From Caenorhabditis elegans (taxonomy: Eukaryota > Nematoda > Chromadorea > Rhabditida > Rhabditidae): a DNA stretch of 64,000 nt. Positions 61,679 to 64,000 of the stretch are shown one piece after another (within the stretch, counting starts at the first letter, position 1; every line of letters starts with the position of its first letter). The notes below the pieces were generated by a model. It saw nothing but the letters and a program-made list of their open reading frames with translations. It was not told where the DNA came from and did not search any database. Position numbers and translations under genes: made by a program. The stretch covers positions 868,001 to 932,000 of the forward strand of contig NC_003283.11 of assembly GCF_000002985.6 (NCBI RefSeq), given 5' to 3'.

Positions 61679-62515
61679 TTAGGTTGAACCGGAAGTCTTT
61701 CTGACTTGATTTGCTTTTCCACCGCTAGCCTCAGTTGCACTTCGGTGTTCCCTCGTTGCTAGGGTATAACAACGAGTAAAGGAACTTCATCTTAAAAAAA
61801 CACCTCATTCCCTTCCCTCTATCCTGAGTTCAGTTAAACGACGATGTATGTACCTAGTGCTCTCCACATCCGACATGGTTTAATGTACCTTTTTTTCTCT
61901 CATACCACGATGAAGGATTTGGAGAGTCTTCTTGAGAATGTTTATCATTCACATGTCCCCCACTATAATACCATACACAATTGGTTCCAACATTCCGAGA
62001 AGGAAGACGTCTCTCTCGAGGACCAAGAGACCCATAAATTGGATTTGGATGAGTTTAAGAAAGCCGTGGCAACGGATCCTTTCCAAGTCACCCGAGAGCT
62101 GTCAACCGTGCTTGGATCTTATCAATTCAACATTGTGCGGGGCTTGGAAGCTCCCGGAATGAATAAAATTATGGGTCGATTCATACCTCACACTTTGACA
62201 CAAGCCAACCATGATTTTTGAGTGGATGATTCCTTTTCCCTCGAGGGATATAGATGCTCCGTTGAAATTTTCCGTTTGGCCGCAATTTTGGCAAAGTTTG
62301 GAAAACTCATTCAAAACTCCGCTCCATATGTACATCACGGAACTGTTTTTTGATAGACAACAATTGAATAAATCGGGTTTTCGAAACATTTTTCATCAAT
62401 TTGACTACAAAAGTGTAAAGTTCAAAATAAAGAAATCCATTGATCCACAAACCCGAATCACTCGAATCAATGAAATTCATGTATCCTATAGGATGGTCCC
62501 AATCTTTTTATGAAT
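61679..62515 (+). mobile_element. Degraded mariner-type element, + strand, 5' part
   Basis: The left end TTAGGTTGAACCGGAAGTCT is preceded by TAT and resembles mariner termini. From 61,866 the frame shows the N-terminal DNA-binding region of a mariner transposase (HIRHGLMYLFF, NTIHNWFQHSEKEDVSLEDQ, then KKAVATDPFQVTRELSTVLG, GRFIPHTLTQANHDF). A stop at 62,219-62,221 and later shifts end recognisable similarity. No catalytic DDD region and no right terminal repeat are seen, so it is truncated. Confidence 0.78.
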
Positions 62516-64000
62516 CGGCAAACATGATTTTTTACATGAACGTGCGGCAAATTTGCCGTTTGCCAAGCAAGGAAAATTTTGAAATTTGTCGCACACAAAA
62601 TGCTAATACAAATTTTATCCAAAACTAGAGACTTAATGAAAAAATTTGTGTTTCTTTCATTTCATATTCAAGAAGTCCAAGGCAAAAACCAGTAAACTTA
62701 CAATTAGTTTTTCCATTAATTTCGGCACTTTTTGAGCTCTAAAAATATTTCGATTTAGCAAGTATGACGGCTATGGCAAATTTCCCGAATTTGCCGCACG
62801 TGCGTACACCTCTGATGTGTATATTATTTTTGCGTCTTTGGTACATATTTAATGTAGGTAGTCTTCCCTCGGAAAATATTTCTATCAAGTTTCACCTCAT
62901 TGTTTAAACAGAAACATAAAAAAAACTATCACTCATTTTGAGGTCTTGGTCTTGCAATGAGATTTTCGATTAATGACAATTTGTACATGTCGGTTTCTGA
63001 TAATATGTTCAAAAAATATTGTAGTTTTTATATACAGGGTGGCTCGTAATTATGGATACGCAGTCCCGCGCTCATAAATACTAAGAATAACATTTAAATT
63101 AACTCTAGAATAACATATTTGTTTTCCGATATTCTAAAGAGCTATTGAGGTGACACTTTCATTAGAAAAAGTGGTGCAGCACTAATGGAAATGCAGCACT
63201 AATAGAGAAAATACGGTGATTGAAAACAGTACGTTTAAGTGGTCAACAATCAAACCGGAAAGCTCGGAATGTGCCCGTTCGACTCAGCGTGGCACTTATG
63301 AAAAGGTTATGCATTTCAATAACAATGTCACTTGATTCCACTGTTGCAGTTCTCTATTTATCAAAAATTGGTGTTATTATCATGTATATGGGCAGAGATA
63401 TGATAAAATCTGTGATCTCTATCCAAACTTGTACTTTTTCTAATGCCAAACAATGCGCCACGAACGCACTGGAATCGAGATTAATCATTTGAACAATTAT
63501 GAGAAAATTACTTGTGTTTCTAAAATGTACCGCATTTATTTTAAAAAGATCGATCTGTTGTATAACTTGAAAACCCCAAATAATGCTATCTGCCAAATTT
63601 GGCAAACCCTCATTTACTAGCGTGCTCATTCACTTAAACTCTCAATCCCTAACGATGGCTCAATCCCTTTTATGCTCATTTACTAACTTACACGCTTTTA
63701 CTCATTCACAGGCTACTACTCAGGCAAACACTCATTGACTACCTTTGCTCTCTGACTACATTCAGATGATCTTTGACTTATCTAATAAAGTAAACATATG
63801 TATTTATACAATATCTGATTAAAATTTGTAATCCAAAGCCCCCCCCCCCCTTACAAAAATTTCAATTTTTTTTGAAAACTTTTCAAAATTTGATCAGATG
63901 CTATAGTAAAAGGCAATGTTTGTGGTTTTTTCTAGTTTTGATGTTCTGCACACGATTTCAGACAAAAACCGGAGGTATAGTAGAACCCCAAAGTTTAAGA
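62516..64000. other. Gene-poor right end with repeat fragments
   Basis: A TTTGCCGAA/GTGCGGCAA copy occupies about 62,540-62,815. At 63,036 ATACAGGGTGGCTCGTAATT looks like the end of a Tc1/mariner-type element, with no partner in the window. GCAGCACTAATGGAAATGCAGCACTAATAGAG lies near 63,175-63,206. A run of Cs is at 63,839-63,850. No coding gene is supported. Confidence 0.5.

Overview
The window is nuclear DNA of a Caenorhabditis nematode, almost certainly C. elegans. The genes are split into short exons by introns with GTAAGT-like donors and TTTTCAG acceptors. The repeats are typical of that species: TTAGGC arrays, the palindrome with GCGTACTGGGCAACATATTTGACGCGC-type arms, ACTGTAGGGTT satellites, GGCAGGCAGG and TTTGCCGAA families, and mariner relics. 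The chemoreceptor, granulin, astacin, FMO, TRMT2A and class III ADH genes fit. From memory, the run fmo-5 / TRMT2A-like / ADH class III matches clone H24K24 on chromosome V. That placement is recollection and was not searched.

Layout. 1-1.3 kb: the 3' part of a membrane-protein gene running into a tandem repeat. 1.6-3.1 kb (-): a secreted Cys-rich protein. 6.0-7.7 kb (+): a str-type chemoreceptor broken by one in-frame stop. 8.3-9.2 kb (+): an orphan with one hydrophobic N-terminal segment. 9.6-10.6 kb (-): a tiny secreted single-granulin protein. 11.8-13.6 kb (+): an srg-type receptor. 14.2-16.4 kb (-): an intact srj-type receptor. 16.9-21.3 kb (-): an SLC17-like MFS transporter. 21.7-26.8 kb: four paralogous secreted Gly-rich/helical proteins in two divergent pairs that form one large inverted duplication. 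26.9-31 kb (-): an astacin metalloprotease (astacin-EGF-CUB-ShK, probably nas-32). 31.4-35.5 kb (-): a flavin monooxygenase (fmo-5). 37.0-43.0 kb (+): a TRMT2A-type tRNA m5U methyltransferase. 43.8-48.1 kb (+): class III alcohol dehydrogenase (adh-5). 51.7-58.1 kb (+): a ZYG-11/ZER-1-like LRR/ARM protein with an apparent frameshift near its end. 58.2-64 kb: gene-poor DNA with two degraded mariner elements and one LTR-like insertion.

The window changes character along its length. The left two thirds is an arm-type accessory region (chemoreceptors, a local secreted-protein family, a protease, satellites inside introns). It encloses a small conserved housekeeping island: tRNA methylation, formaldehyde/glutathione metabolism and an FMO. 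Introns carry many palindromic MITEs. Every intron longer than about 800 bp in the ZYG-11-like gene contains at least one, and the TRMT2A-like gene has at least five.

Gene models were spliced by hand. Exon phases were checked codon by codon, so most models are internally consistent, but none is confirmed by transcripts. Points to re-examine first are the inverted gene quartet, the stop-loss in its third copy, the one-stop str pseudogene, the frameshift in the ZYG-11-like gene and the unresolved first exon of the astacin gene.
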